Positions 22,917-32,934 of a stretch of 64,000 bases of DNA are shown here, piece after piece. Under the pieces are notes generated by a model. It saw only the letters and a list, made by a program, of their open reading frames with translations, searched no databases and was not told the origin of the DNA. The DNA is from Maea johnstoni (Eukaryota > Annelida > Polychaeta > Spionida > Magelonidae): NCBI GenBank assembly GCA_963942565.1, contig OZ012699.1, positions 26,285,371 to 26,349,370 of the forward strand. Direction: 5' to 3'. The translations under genes and the position numbers were made by a program. Each line of letters opens with the position of its first letter. Within the stretch, counting starts at the first letter, position 1.

Positions 22917-23348
22917 TTGAAATTAAAGGGGAACTAAAGCCTCACATACATATTAGCTTTTATGAAAGTAATACACTTCAAGAATAGGATGCTGTCCTCC
23001 TTTTTCTCTCAGTGATCCCATGAGGGGAGAATTTTGTGTATTGCCATCAGCCTGCCCAGCCCCTGCTAGCAGCCATGTTCTCCAATTGCTATCAGCTGCC
23101 ACTTCCGGCCCCCGCTCTCTGAGCAGTGTTTCATAGACTGCAGTGCTCTTCACAAGAACTCTTCGATACTTGCATTAAAACTTGTATCAAACAGGAAAAT
23201 GTTAAAATCATGTGCATCAATTGGCTGTACAAAAAGACAGGTAAGCAGAGTTAGTTTTCATATATTTCTTGTTGGTGAAGTCGGACAAAAACAGTGGCTA
23301 GCATCACCGAAACTGGTAAATCCACCTGTCCTGAAGCATGCACATCTA
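22917..23348 (+). mobile_element. Fragment of a THAP-domain DNA transposon, Kolobok-like
   Basis: The segment replaces 37977-38212 of unit 2. It starts with TTAA (22923-22926) followed by AGGGGAACTAAAGCC. A frame opens at 23199 with MLKSCASIGC, then VSFH and a Trp-containing stretch. That is the start of a THAP zinc finger (Cys-x4-Cys, VSFH, W). THAP domains occur in Kolobok and P transposases, and a TTAA target favours Kolobok. Only the first part is present, with no catalytic domain and no right end. Confidence 0.5.
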
Positions 23349-23589
23349 GTTGCAAAACCACATGATCCAGGGGCAAATGTCCCTAAAACGACCATTAATA
23401 TCAATCCCTGCAGTGGTGGTAACCTGATGGAATGTCTCCTTGAGGGAGGATGGTTTTCCCGAGGGCGAAGCCTGAGGGACCACCACTGATATGTGATATT
23501 TGTTTTATTATAAAGAAAACAGCCCAATTTGGTAAATTATCAATGAAAACAACAATGGATTTGCTTAAATATATCGATCACTGTTGAGG

Positions 23590-23837
23590 CAGGGTCTAAG
23601 CCAGGATTTCAAAAGTGCCTGTCCAAAATAGCAATTTCAAAAATTTTGCCTGTCCAGATTTAGCTACTAATCTACTTCAAATCCTTATACCAGCTACATT
23701 CAATACATTAATATTGGGTTATTACCCCCCAAAAGTCAAAATTGAAAAATCATCATATAAATCTTCGCCTGTCCAAACTGGAAGTTTTTAGGAATCTGCC
23801 TGTCCCAAAGACAGGTAGGTCTAAGGCTAAGTCCCTG
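23590..23837. mobile_element. hAT MITE with 8-bp target duplication
   Basis: It starts CAGGGTCTAAGCC and ends with CTAAGTCCCTG. The 8-bp duplication TGTTGAGG flanks both sides (23582-23589, 23838-23845). Unit 2 has the single-copy empty site near 38465. The 248-bp length, TIRs and 8-bp duplication are diagnostic of hAT. Non-coding. Confidence 0.88.
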
Positions 23838-24488
23838 TGTTGAGGTCAAGGTCACAGATGACTCACACATTCCCCGCTCAGTGTCACCAGTGAGAACTGT
23901 GGACATGAACGCCGGTGGACATGACAGGGTTGGGACATGATGGAATAGCAAACCTTCGTAAGCCAATCACAGCTTAGGATCTTCACGTGAGGCATGATGA
24001 TGTTGTTTAGACACATCCTAACACACAAAAATGGGGCTACTAGCGGCAGCCATTTTCGTCTATGAATAGTTTATCTGAAGGTAGCTGATGATGACAAGTG
24101 TAAATCAAGCAGTCAGGGGGTGGCGTTGAAACCTGAATACAAATCAATAAGAAAAAAATTCTGTTTTGAGGATGGACAGATATTTTAAACCCATGTTTTC
24201 TCCCTAGAAATGGTGGCTGATTCATTGAATCTGTAAGGATCATTTAGTGAATTGCGATATGGCAATTTTAAATTCTGCAAGGCAGCTGGTAAAAGTTGGA
24301 GCAAACATGTGAAAGGTATACCCCTAGTGCCACTAAATGATCTTCACTGCTAATTCCACACTTATGTGACACAAACTAATCCGGATGTAGGGTTATTAGG
24401 TGGTAGTTTCACAGATTTATAGAAAGTTTCATGGGCAATTTATCTTGTACCTGTTTTTGTAATGTATTTCCTTGTTCTGCTTTTACAG

Positions 24489-24956
24489 ATCCATGAAGCA
24501 GTGAATACTTCAAGCAGACTACTGTGTGACTGGACAGTGCCCAAAGAAACCCAAAGTCAATCAAGGTCAAAGTCAAAAGTTCATCATTTCTTCATCTTGG
24601 AAAGAGATATATGGTGATGGGCTCTACTCTATGTAGCTCTGATGAACTTAAACCAGGGAGGAATCATTTTCAAGTATGATAAGGATAATTATACCATCCT
24701 TACCCTCAGCAGTATTGAAAGGTCTATAATTTTGGTTGTGTGGTAAAAGCAACGTTTGGAAAATACTTGAAGTGAGAATCTACCGAGAACACAATAGATA
24801 AATTTCAAAAAATTTCAGATTTTACGCCTCGTTCTCTTGTTATAGTCAGTAGAGCAGAGTAATTCAGTACAGCAGTCACCAGGGTAAGTTAGAGATTAAT
24901 TCTGCATCAATAGAGACTGGCTTAATTAGTAAAATCTTTGGCATTCAGTACCTACC
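24489..24956 (+). other. Predicted 5'UTR exon segment of zinc-finger gene 2
   Basis: CTGCTTTTACAG ends at 24488 at the position conserved in all three units. The region to the ATG has no other acceptor of similar quality. An in-frame TAA at 24930-24932 supports the annotated start. Confidence 0.5.
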
Positions 24957-26636
24957 ATGTCTACAGATGCGATAGATCATGATAGCGGGCACAAAGGGAA
25001 AAAGGCCTTTCCTTGTGATGAATGTAACAAGTCATATAAATGTTCATCCTATCTGCTGAAACATAAAAAGGTAAATCATGGAGAAAGACCCTTCCCGTGT
25101 GATGAATGTGGAAAGGCATTTCCAGATTCTTTTGCACTGGTACAGCATAAGAGGATACACACTGGGGAAAGACCCTTCCAGTGCAATGAATGTGAGAAAG
25201 CATTCACACGCTCTATTGTTTTGGAAGAGCATAAGAGAATACATAGTGGGGAAAGACCTTTCCAGTGCAATGAATGTGACAAGGCATTCACACAATCTTC
25301 TGGGCTTGTTAGGCATAGGAAGATACACAGTGGCGAAAGGCCCTACCAGTGCAATATATGTGACAAGTCATTCAAACACCCTGATGGTCTGGTACAGCAT
25401 AAGAGGATACACAGTGGAGAAAGGCCCTTCCAATGCAATGAATGTGACAAGTCATTCAAACACCCTTCTTGTCTAGTAGATCATAAGAGGATACACAGTG
25501 GGGAAAGACCCTTCCAGTGTGATGAATGTGACAAGTCATTTTCGAATTCGTCGAAGCTGGCACTACATAGAAAGATACACAGTGGGGAAAAACCTTTCCA
25601 GTGCAATGAATGTGACAAGGCATTCATGCAGTCTTCTACTCTGGTAAAGCATAAGAGGATACACAGTGGGGAAAGACCCTTCCAGTGCAATGTATGTTGC
25701 AAGGCATTCACAGAATCTTCTAGTCTTGTACGGCATAAGAGGATACACAGTATGGAAGGACCCTTCCAGTGCAATGTATGTGACAAGGCATTCACACAAT
25801 CCTCTGATCTGGTATTACATAGAAGGTTACACTGTGGGGAAAGACCTTTCCAGTGCAATGAATGTGACAAGGCTTTCATACATTCTTCTAATCTGGTACA
25901 GCATAAGTGTATACACAGTGGAGAAAGACCCTTCAAGTGTAATGAATGTGACAAGGCATTTTTAAAATCTTCTCATCTGGCACTACATAAGAGGATACAC
26001 GGTCACGGAAAACCTCTCCAGTGCAATGAATGTGACAAGGCATTTGCGCAGTCCTCTGATCTGGTTCTACATAGGAAGGTACACAGTGGGGAAAGACCCT
26101 TCCAGTGCAATCAATGTGACAAGGCATTCACACGTTCTTCTTATCTAGTAAAGCATAAACGGATACACAGTTGGGGAAGACCCTTTCAGTGCAATGGATG
26201 TGACAAGGCATTTACACGTTTATCTGATCTGGTTATTCACCATAGGACTCACACTGGAGAAAGACCTTTTCAGTGTGATGTGTGTGATAAGACATATATA
26301 TCATCATCTAATCTGAAACAACATGAGAAGACACATCAAAGGCTATCAACTTCTGAAATAGTTCAACAGTCACCAGATCCAAAACAATGGATAGTTGTTC
26401 AAGGACAGTGTATCCCGTTAAAGCACGAGTTGGAGGGAAATGCTAGTAGCATACTAGTTAAACAGGACAATCATGTTGCGAAAGGACAATGTGTACCATT
26501 AAAGCAAGAATTAGAGGAAAATGCTAGTAGCATATTTGTGAAACAGGAAAACCATGTCGCTAACGGACAGTGTCTCCCGATAAAGCATGAGTTGGAAGAA
26601 AATGCTAATAATATGGACAGTTACTATATACAATGA
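24957..26636 (+). CDS. KRAB-less C2H2 zinc-finger protein with 16 fingers and SUMO-motif tail (gene 2)
   Basis: This intact 559-residue ORF looks single-exon. A short acidic/basic N-terminus (1-17) has no KRAB, BTB, SCAN or ZAD domain. Residues 18-460 are sixteen contiguous C2H2 fingers with H-S/T-G-E-R/K-P linkers. Two linkers are altered (HSMEGPF, HSWGRPF) and one is HGHGKPL. Contact residues (-1, 2, 3, 6) by finger: CSYK, DFAQ, RIVE, QSGR, HDGQ, HSCD, NSKL, QSTK, ESSR, QSDL, HSNQ, KSHL, QSDL, RSYK, RSDI, SSNQ. Fingers 10 and 13 are equivalent. The tail (461-559) has 2.5 copies of a 27-residue block (26403-26633) with LKHE, VKQD, LKQE, VKQE and IKHE, all fitting the SUMO-acceptor consensus. 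The protein is probably a nuclear sequence-specific regulator, more likely a repressor. Target and function are unknown. Confidence 0.93.
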   Translation: MSTDAIDHDSGHKGKKAFPCDECNKSYKCSSYLLKHKKVNHGERPFPCDECGKAFPDSFALVQHKRIHTGERPFQCNECEKAFTRSIVLEEHKRIHSGERPFQCNECDKAFTQSSGLVRHRKIHSGERPYQCNICDKSFKHPDGLVQHKRIHSGERPFQCNECDKSFKHPSCLVDHKRIHSGERPFQCDECDKSFSNSSKLALHRKIHSGEKPFQCNECDKAFMQSSTLVKHKRIHSGERPFQCNVCCKAFTESSSLVRHKRIHSMEGPFQCNVCDKAFTQSSDLVLHRRLHCGERPFQCNECDKAFIHSSNLVQHKCIHSGERPFKCNECDKAFLKSSHLALHKRIHGHGKPLQCNECDKAFAQSSDLVLHRKVHSGERPFQCNQCDKAFTRSSYLVKHKRIHSWGRPFQCNGCDKAFTRLSDLVIHHRTHTGERPFQCDVCDKTYISSSNLKQHEKTHQRLSTSEIVQQSPDPKQWIVVQGQCIPLKHELEGNASSILVKQDNHVAKGQCVPLKQELEENASSIFVKQENHVANGQCLPIKHELEENANNMDSYYIQ

Positions 26637-26865
26637 ACAATATCTCATCAACCACTGATAAAAGGTTTATAGTGAGTCTTTAAGATAAAGTATCTCCCTA
26701 TTTCACAAACATTATCCTTAGTTATAAAGAATTACTGAACTTGCACTAGGGTTTCATTGTCCAAATTGTCCAGGTGATGTTTGGTATAGGTAAACTAGAA
26801 CCGTTAGGAATTTTTAAAAGTGCAAAGCTGTAGGGTTTGTTCCATATTGCAATCCATAGGAAACA

Positions 26866-27209
26866 CAGGGCTCGCGTTGGTGCTTGCCCCGGGCAAGTAG
26901 AATTTGTAAATTATAGCTGTGGGGCAAGTGAAAACTGCATCTTACTTGCCCCACTGGGAAAGAACATTTTGTATATTTTAGGTTTACTTTTGAGAATGTG
27001 TACAAGTTTTGTGGTCTGCCATCCAAGCTTCTCCTAGAAAATATGCTTTTACATACCAGAACCATGTTCTACTTGGTTTTAAATGAAATATTATAAAATT
27101 ATTATATACAATTTTTCAAGGGCAAGTGAAAGTTGAAGTAGGGCAAGTGAAAATTGAGTCTCACTTGCCCTACGGGGCAAGTCGCTGCAAAAGTTAACGA
27201 CGTGCCCTG
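26866..27209. mobile_element. 344-bp TIR MITE with 5-bp target duplication, hAT5-like
   Basis: It begins CAGGGCTCGCG and ends CGTGCCCTG. It is flanked by AAACA on both sides. Unit 1 has the empty site GGAAACAATTG near 10135. Internal GGGCAAGTGAAA and CTTGCCC words repeat in both orientations. The ends are hAT-like, but the 5-bp duplication matches that at 44662-44845. Confidence 0.8.
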
Positions 27210-27756
27210 AAACAATTGATATTTTAGTGATTATTAGATTGTTTGGAATTTTACTGAAAAGGTACATTAGTAATTGAATAGAAACTAACGTTACTAAGTA
27301 GCTGTGAAAGTGATTATTGGTGGGAAAAGGTAATAATGTGCACTTTGTTTATTAGATCTTGATTTAGTTACAATTTTAAGTCTTAAAGTTATTAAGTGAT
27401 TCTGTTAAATAGTATTCTTCTAAGTTCTCTTCAACGATTTGGGTCAATTTATGGATGTTTTAATTATAAATAAACTGAATGAGGCCCTTTTTAGTAATTT
27501 AAGACAAAATTCTACTTCATGTTTTGTATAGCAAAATTAATGATGAATATAGTGCATGTATTTTAGTTTAGCATTATAAAACATGTGGTTATGTTGAGTA
27601 ATTGCCTATTAAAAAGAGATATGAAGCCTTTTCATGAATCTGAATTGTGCTAGAATATGGTGGGAGTTAACTATATATACATTGTTAAAACTACTAGAGT
27701 GTTATTTCAGGTGAATTGTTATCAATTCGCTATTGCAGGTGCTGTGATGAGGAAAA

Positions 27757-27762
27757 AATAAA
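27757..27762 (+). terminator. Probable polyadenylation signal AATAAA of gene 2 (distal)
   Basis: Same sequence and context as 10681-10686 in unit 1. A nearer AATAAA at 27469-27474 exists only in unit 2 and could shorten the transcript. Confidence 0.5.
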
Positions 27763-28163
27763 TGTGCCTTTTGCTTTGAAATTCTGGAAAACACCTGTTT
27801 TATCTTATTACTTTAATTCATCATCACTATAGGATTGCTAAACATATTGTGTCCCATTTATTTGTCCCTGGCAATCCCCACACAACTAACCGAATAAGGT
27901 AGACATTTGGTTTGCCCATTAATTTTGCAAATCTGCCAATGTTTTCACAATCTTAGTATACAGGTCATGTCTGATATGTAATTACCAGGAAATTAAAAAC
28001 ATTTAATTAACATGATTTACATTATACCATGTTACAATGTTGTGATTGTTGATGATTGGGAGTTGTGTGTTAGTTGTTGCCAACATGGTCATCCTGGATG
28101 TCTCCTGAATATGGAATCTACCAATGAAAATTACTGAGAGGTCCTACCAGTGGTTTTCAAATA

Positions 28164-28338
28164 CAGGTGAACTTGGATATGACGGACCACTGTACGACGG
28201 ATTTTTGCATATGACAGACGATATGCTTGGTCCCAGTCTGATGTATATCAAGTATTCGTCATATGTATACGACGGATTTTGCATATGGCGGACCAATTTT
28301 CCTGGTCCCATTGAGTCCGTCATATCCACGTTCACCCG
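28164..28338. mobile_element. 175-bp palindromic MITE, pogo/Tc1-like (copy 2)
   Basis: Orthologue of 11103-11277, with the same TA flanks and length. It was present before the tandem duplication. Confidence 0.75.
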
Positions 28339-28733
28339 TATTTGGTGATCTTTAAGCCAATAACAGGTTGGACTGTAACCAGCAACCCACTTGTTTTGGC
28401 AGGTTTCGAGGTTAGCTAGCTTGAGACTGTCCGGTGAGGAGTAAACATCTCCTTGAAGGGTTTAAATCCAGAATAATTGAGCATGTGAAGGTGGAACAGC
28501 CATGAGCGATATTAGATTAACCCTTCTAATGCTGAGGCTACTTTTGTCCAAAGCACAAGGATGCAAAGATTTTTTCAAAAACATATAAACCCTGTCATGT
28601 TGGTACTCATTTGATATCTCTTGCGGAGTACTCTCCGATGAGTACCCATGTGCCAGGGTTTCTGTCATCTTAAAGTTTTTTGCGTCATTTTGTATTAGCC
28701 AAATTAGCCAACTTAAGGTCTAAGCCTACCTTA

Positions 28734-29524
28734 AACTATGGTAAGCAAGGCGAAGGATGTAGCTATTTCTCATGGCAGTCCACAGTAACAGAGCTATGTT
28801 TTAGCTTAGATGACCAAACACAAGTGGATTCGAAACCAGCCAGTCAACTTGATAATGCTAGCCTCAACCAGTGTCAACTAATAGCCGCTAATAGGCCAAA
28901 ATTGGTAATCTGGGCACCCCCAGCTGGTGGTGGAGATAAGGTTTCTCTGTAATGTAATCCATGCGAGAGCCCTGATTGGTCCTTGTTCCCACATGACCTC
29001 ACGCTGATGCCTTATCTGGTACTCCTGGCATGAGTCCAGCATGTAACTATAGGGCATATAGTAATTGGTCTCTCGCTACATATCCATTCTTTTCTTCATC
29101 CAAGGTTTTAGAGAGGGCTAACCATTCCATATTGGTCCAGCCAGAGCATCCCTCATCAACTCAAAAGAAGCTTTATCTTAAAGGAATGAATAGAGTGGAG
29201 CATTTTAGTTTGCCCCATAGCTTGGATGAAGAAAAACAATGGATTTGTATGAGGCGAGAGACCAATTAATATTTGCGCTATAGTGAAGGGCTGGACTCAT
29301 GCCAGGAGTCACAGATCTGCCACCAGGGCGAGGTCACTTGGGAGTAAGGACCAATCAGGGCTCTTGTATAGATTACATTACAGAGAAACCTGATCTCCAC
29401 CATCAGCTGGGCACCCGCAGAGCACCAATTTTGGTCTATTAGTTGACACTGGTTGAGGCTAGCTTGTTCAGGTTGACCGGCTGGTTTCGAATCCACTTGT
29501 GTTTGGTCACCTAAACCCATAGTT
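28734..29524. mobile_element. Foldback-like inverted-repeat element (copy 2)
   Basis: Orthologue of 11673-12456. Both arms are retained, with AACTATGG and CATAGTT ends. The sequence after its right end differs from unit 1, where about 120 extra bases (12457-12575) precede the SINE. Confidence 0.8.
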
Positions 29525-29544
29525 GGTCTACAACCGCGGGTGTG

Positions 29545-29940
29545 AGTCACCGAAGTTGAGCAGCTGCGGTAGCAGCCTATGTGTGGTGGGCCTGCTCTGA
29601 TAGCTGTGTGGTCTACTAACTGCAAGCTGTCACTCACCACTGCCTAGGTTCAAATCTCACCCAGGGCATTTGAGAAGGTTGCCAGTGACCTGGGGTTCGG
29701 CGGTAGCTTTCGCCGGGTACTCTGGCTCTGGTTTCCTCCACTACTTACAACTGGCTAGTCACGAACTAGCTAAAAATGGCATAGCTAATTTTTCGTACTT
29801 TATTATTGCCAATCATCTAAGACATTGAGTAAACTATGCTTCTCGCTCTCGAGGCGAGGGTATATCTGATAATATATGTATTTTATTTGCTAGCCACAAT
29901 ATAGCATAAATGTGACAAAAAACAAAATTCCAAATTCCAA
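29545..29940 (+). mobile_element. tRNA-derived SINE (unit 2 copy)
   Basis: Orthologue of 12630-12996. A box TAGCTGTGTGG is at 29601-29611. The B box GGTTCAAATCT at 29647-29657 has one change from unit 1. Confidence 0.75.
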
Positions 29941-30540
29941 ACTAACGAGAAAAAAGTATGGTCATGCCATATATAACAAGTGAAAATATAAAGAATATGA
30001 TGACAGAAATATCACAAGTATAAGCATAAAGGATCGCAGTTCGAAGTGGTAAAATGAAGAGTACAAGAAGTGACTACAAAACAAGTAAGAAGGGGACAAA
30101 AATTAAGGAGGTTGAAAGAACTGAAACAGGGTGGAATTTGGAATATTCCAAAATATAACAAATGAGGAGAAAAAGAAACTAATTAATTTGCCAAGGAATA
30201 CTAAAGGACAATGGCATACATTCACTTTTGACACAACCATTTTTTTCAAACTTTCAAAATGGTTACTTCAATAATACAGTTTCTAATTTAAACGAAGGGT
30301 CCTTATGCTTGCCTTTGAGTTAAACAACACCATCTCCAGGGTGTTTTGGTAAATTTGGATCTAGACATAATTTAAACCTAATCTTAACCTACAGGTACTT
30401 TAATGCACACATTTGTTAACTGCACATTTCTATCAGATGAATTAAATCAAAACTGGCTGACAGGGTATTAAGGTAGAACATGTGATATTGCCTTTAAGTC
30501 AGTTTTTCCTCTATCCCACTTTTATTTGACACTTAAACCT

Positions 30541-31214
30541 ATACATACAATACAAGTACGGTTGTAGATGCAAAGCATCAATAATCAAAAGGCGGGGCCA
30601 AGTTATTTATGAACTTGTGAGGGAACCGGATGTATAAAGAACATTAACATTATAGAGGAAAATAATTTATAATGACTAGATTTGTATCATTTTTGTAGAA
30701 ATGAAACAAATATCGGAATTCTAGGCGCAAGCTGGAGACTTCGAAATCTCTTGGGTGCGAAGCTACTAGGGTACGCATCAGTTTGGTTACGAACCAGTTT
30801 GGTTACGAAGTCTCCTGATTTCATTCTATACACATAGTAGACTAGTGGCAGTCCTATAACCGCTTCACGCCAACAATAGATGGTGGGCGATACCAGTCCC
30901 TAATCCGTGACGTGATTGTGAGACTGGCGCTATTGTATACACAGAGTACTTTTTTTCTTAGTAATTTTCCTTCCTATACTGAAAAATATACTTTATGTCC
31001 GCTTAAAATATTTTATATATTTGAAAACTTCATGCTACATTAAAATAAGGAGGGCACGATTTTCCGCGGCAAAGGCAACATTTATATTATAACCAATCAG
31101 AAAAGAGAATTATATTCAGTCCGGCCTCAGGATTTAGACCACGTGACGTCTGCCCATGTACATCTCAAAACAGCTTCCCAGATAGGCGGGCCTGATGGCC
31201 CCGCCAATAATGCC
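30541..31214. repeat. 674-bp segment present only in unit 2
   Basis: Unit 1 joins ACTTAAACCT directly to GAAAGGTCTTC. No clear terminal repeats or target duplication are seen, so direction (insertion or deletion) is open. Internal inverted pairs exist: GGCGGGGCCA near 30592 against its inverse near 31195, and GGAGACTTCG near 30733 against CGAAGTCTCC near 30805. Not coding. Confidence 0.6.
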
Positions 31215-31620
31215 GAAAGGTCTTCTGATCGCAAATACATTAACCCTAACCAAACTACCCTCCTACTTGGGTGAAGGATTTTTGGGGTAATTTCTGAAAA
31301 AAAACATACTTAGTGCCCGTACTGCCATTTATGAACCAGGGACCTTCAAATTTCACAGATGTGGAAGGATGGGTATCATATTGGTTTAAGTTTCAATCTG
31401 TTTGAATTTATTGTGGAATTCTCGTTGAAAATGAGAAAAATGCAATATCAACTTTTATATTCTGTAACTTTTGAACAAAGTCAAAATTAGAAAAAAGGTG
31501 AAGCCCTTAGATATGCCTGGGAGTAGTATTTCTCTGGATATGCCAACTTTAAATCAAATCTGATAACATTTGATATTCAAAATGGATGTTGATTTGAAGC
31601 AATAATGTTTGATGAATTTT

Positions 31621-31670
<50 letters not shown>

Positions 31671-32934
31671 TAGTGATAATGATAATTATGATCTTTATCT
31701 CATGAGGGTAACGTAAAGTAAAATACAGGATTTGATTTCGCTGTGGCCCTTAGATTAAAGGGTTATACCTTTCATGCTTCAGGCCACAGAGTTGAAAATT
31801 GTCTTCAAGCTATAGTTTCTTGAATTATGAGAGATGATACCAATTTCATATTTAAAGATAAGGGCTTCCTCCTTATTACTATGCCTTGGTAAGTGAATGA
31901 GTTTAAATAGCGCGATTCTGATCAGTGGAGGAACCCAATTAAGTGATGTATTTGATCTTGTAAGATGATTATGTTAATCTGAGCAGAACTGAAACATATT
32001 TTAAGGTACATTTGGCTCTGTCCATTTACAGATTTATACATTAAAATAGCAGTATTGAATTTAACTCTGTTAAGAAAAGGTAACTATTTAGTGTTTTAGG
32101 GGGACCTCTGCTTGGATAATCCGCATCAAGTTTATATCTTTTAGATTTCTCATGGAGCTGAAGCATTCTTGTCTGAATTTCAGAGCTAGAATGGCCCAAT
32201 ATAGGATTGCAGTGATCAAAATAGGTAAAATATGTAAGCATTGAAATAAAGTTTCCTTGTTTGAAAATCCATGAATAGTTTCAGTTTTTAATGTTCTAAT
32301 TTTGAGTTATTCATTAAGAGGTTGAGATTGAAATTATAAATATATCTTGTTTGTTTCGGTTTGGTGGGTATCACCATAGCTTTGTTTTGTACACATTGAT
32401 AATCATTTCGTTTAATTCACACCATTTTCCAATATTCTTATAAGATCACTTTGTAAGCTTGATTCAATAGTTGACAGGTTGTGACTTGCAAGTGATATTG
32501 TAGAATATTTTGAAAAAGGTCATTTATAAAATATAAGAAACAATAATGGTCCGAAAATTGAATTTGTTTGCAAGCTTATGGAAGCCTAACCCCGAATGAT
32601 AGCCTAAACATTCACATCTAATTACTAGTATGAGGAAAGGTGTGTCCGCTGTAAGCTCTAACATATGTAAAATATCTCAAATGACACTATGTTCACATAA
32701 TACATCCATAAGCAACCTTCAGCGAATTTTGAATTATTCTATTGTTTATGCAATTAGACCTTTCATTTATTTGTTACAATAAATATTATAGAAAAGTCTG
32801 AACTCAAGGGTTTGCAAAATAACCCATTCAACTCCTTTTGACGATTCATAGTTGGAATAACCAGAATTATCAAATGACATTTAGTTATGATCAACATTGT
32901 CGTTAATCCTAGATCTAGATTGGCAAAGTCGCTG
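31215..32934. other. Non-coding spacer of unit 2
   Basis: Matches 13595-15236. A stretch of about 90 bases (31389-31485) has no counterpart in unit 1. The (TAA)n tract is at 31622-31690. No supported gene on either strand. Confidence 0.6.
31622..31690. repeat. (TAA)n microsatellite, unit 2
   Basis: Nearly pure TAA repeats grading into TGATAA. Orthologous to 13918-14008 but with a different length and pattern. Confidence 0.9.

Larger units (their letters stand above)
26637..28163 (+). other. 3' UTR and flank of gene 2
   Basis: It is homologous to 9911-11102, with the MITE 26866-27209 inserted. It holds two AATAAA signals, 27469-27474 (absent from unit 1, which reads AAAAAA) and 27757-27762 (shared). 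No coding sequence. Confidence 0.6.
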
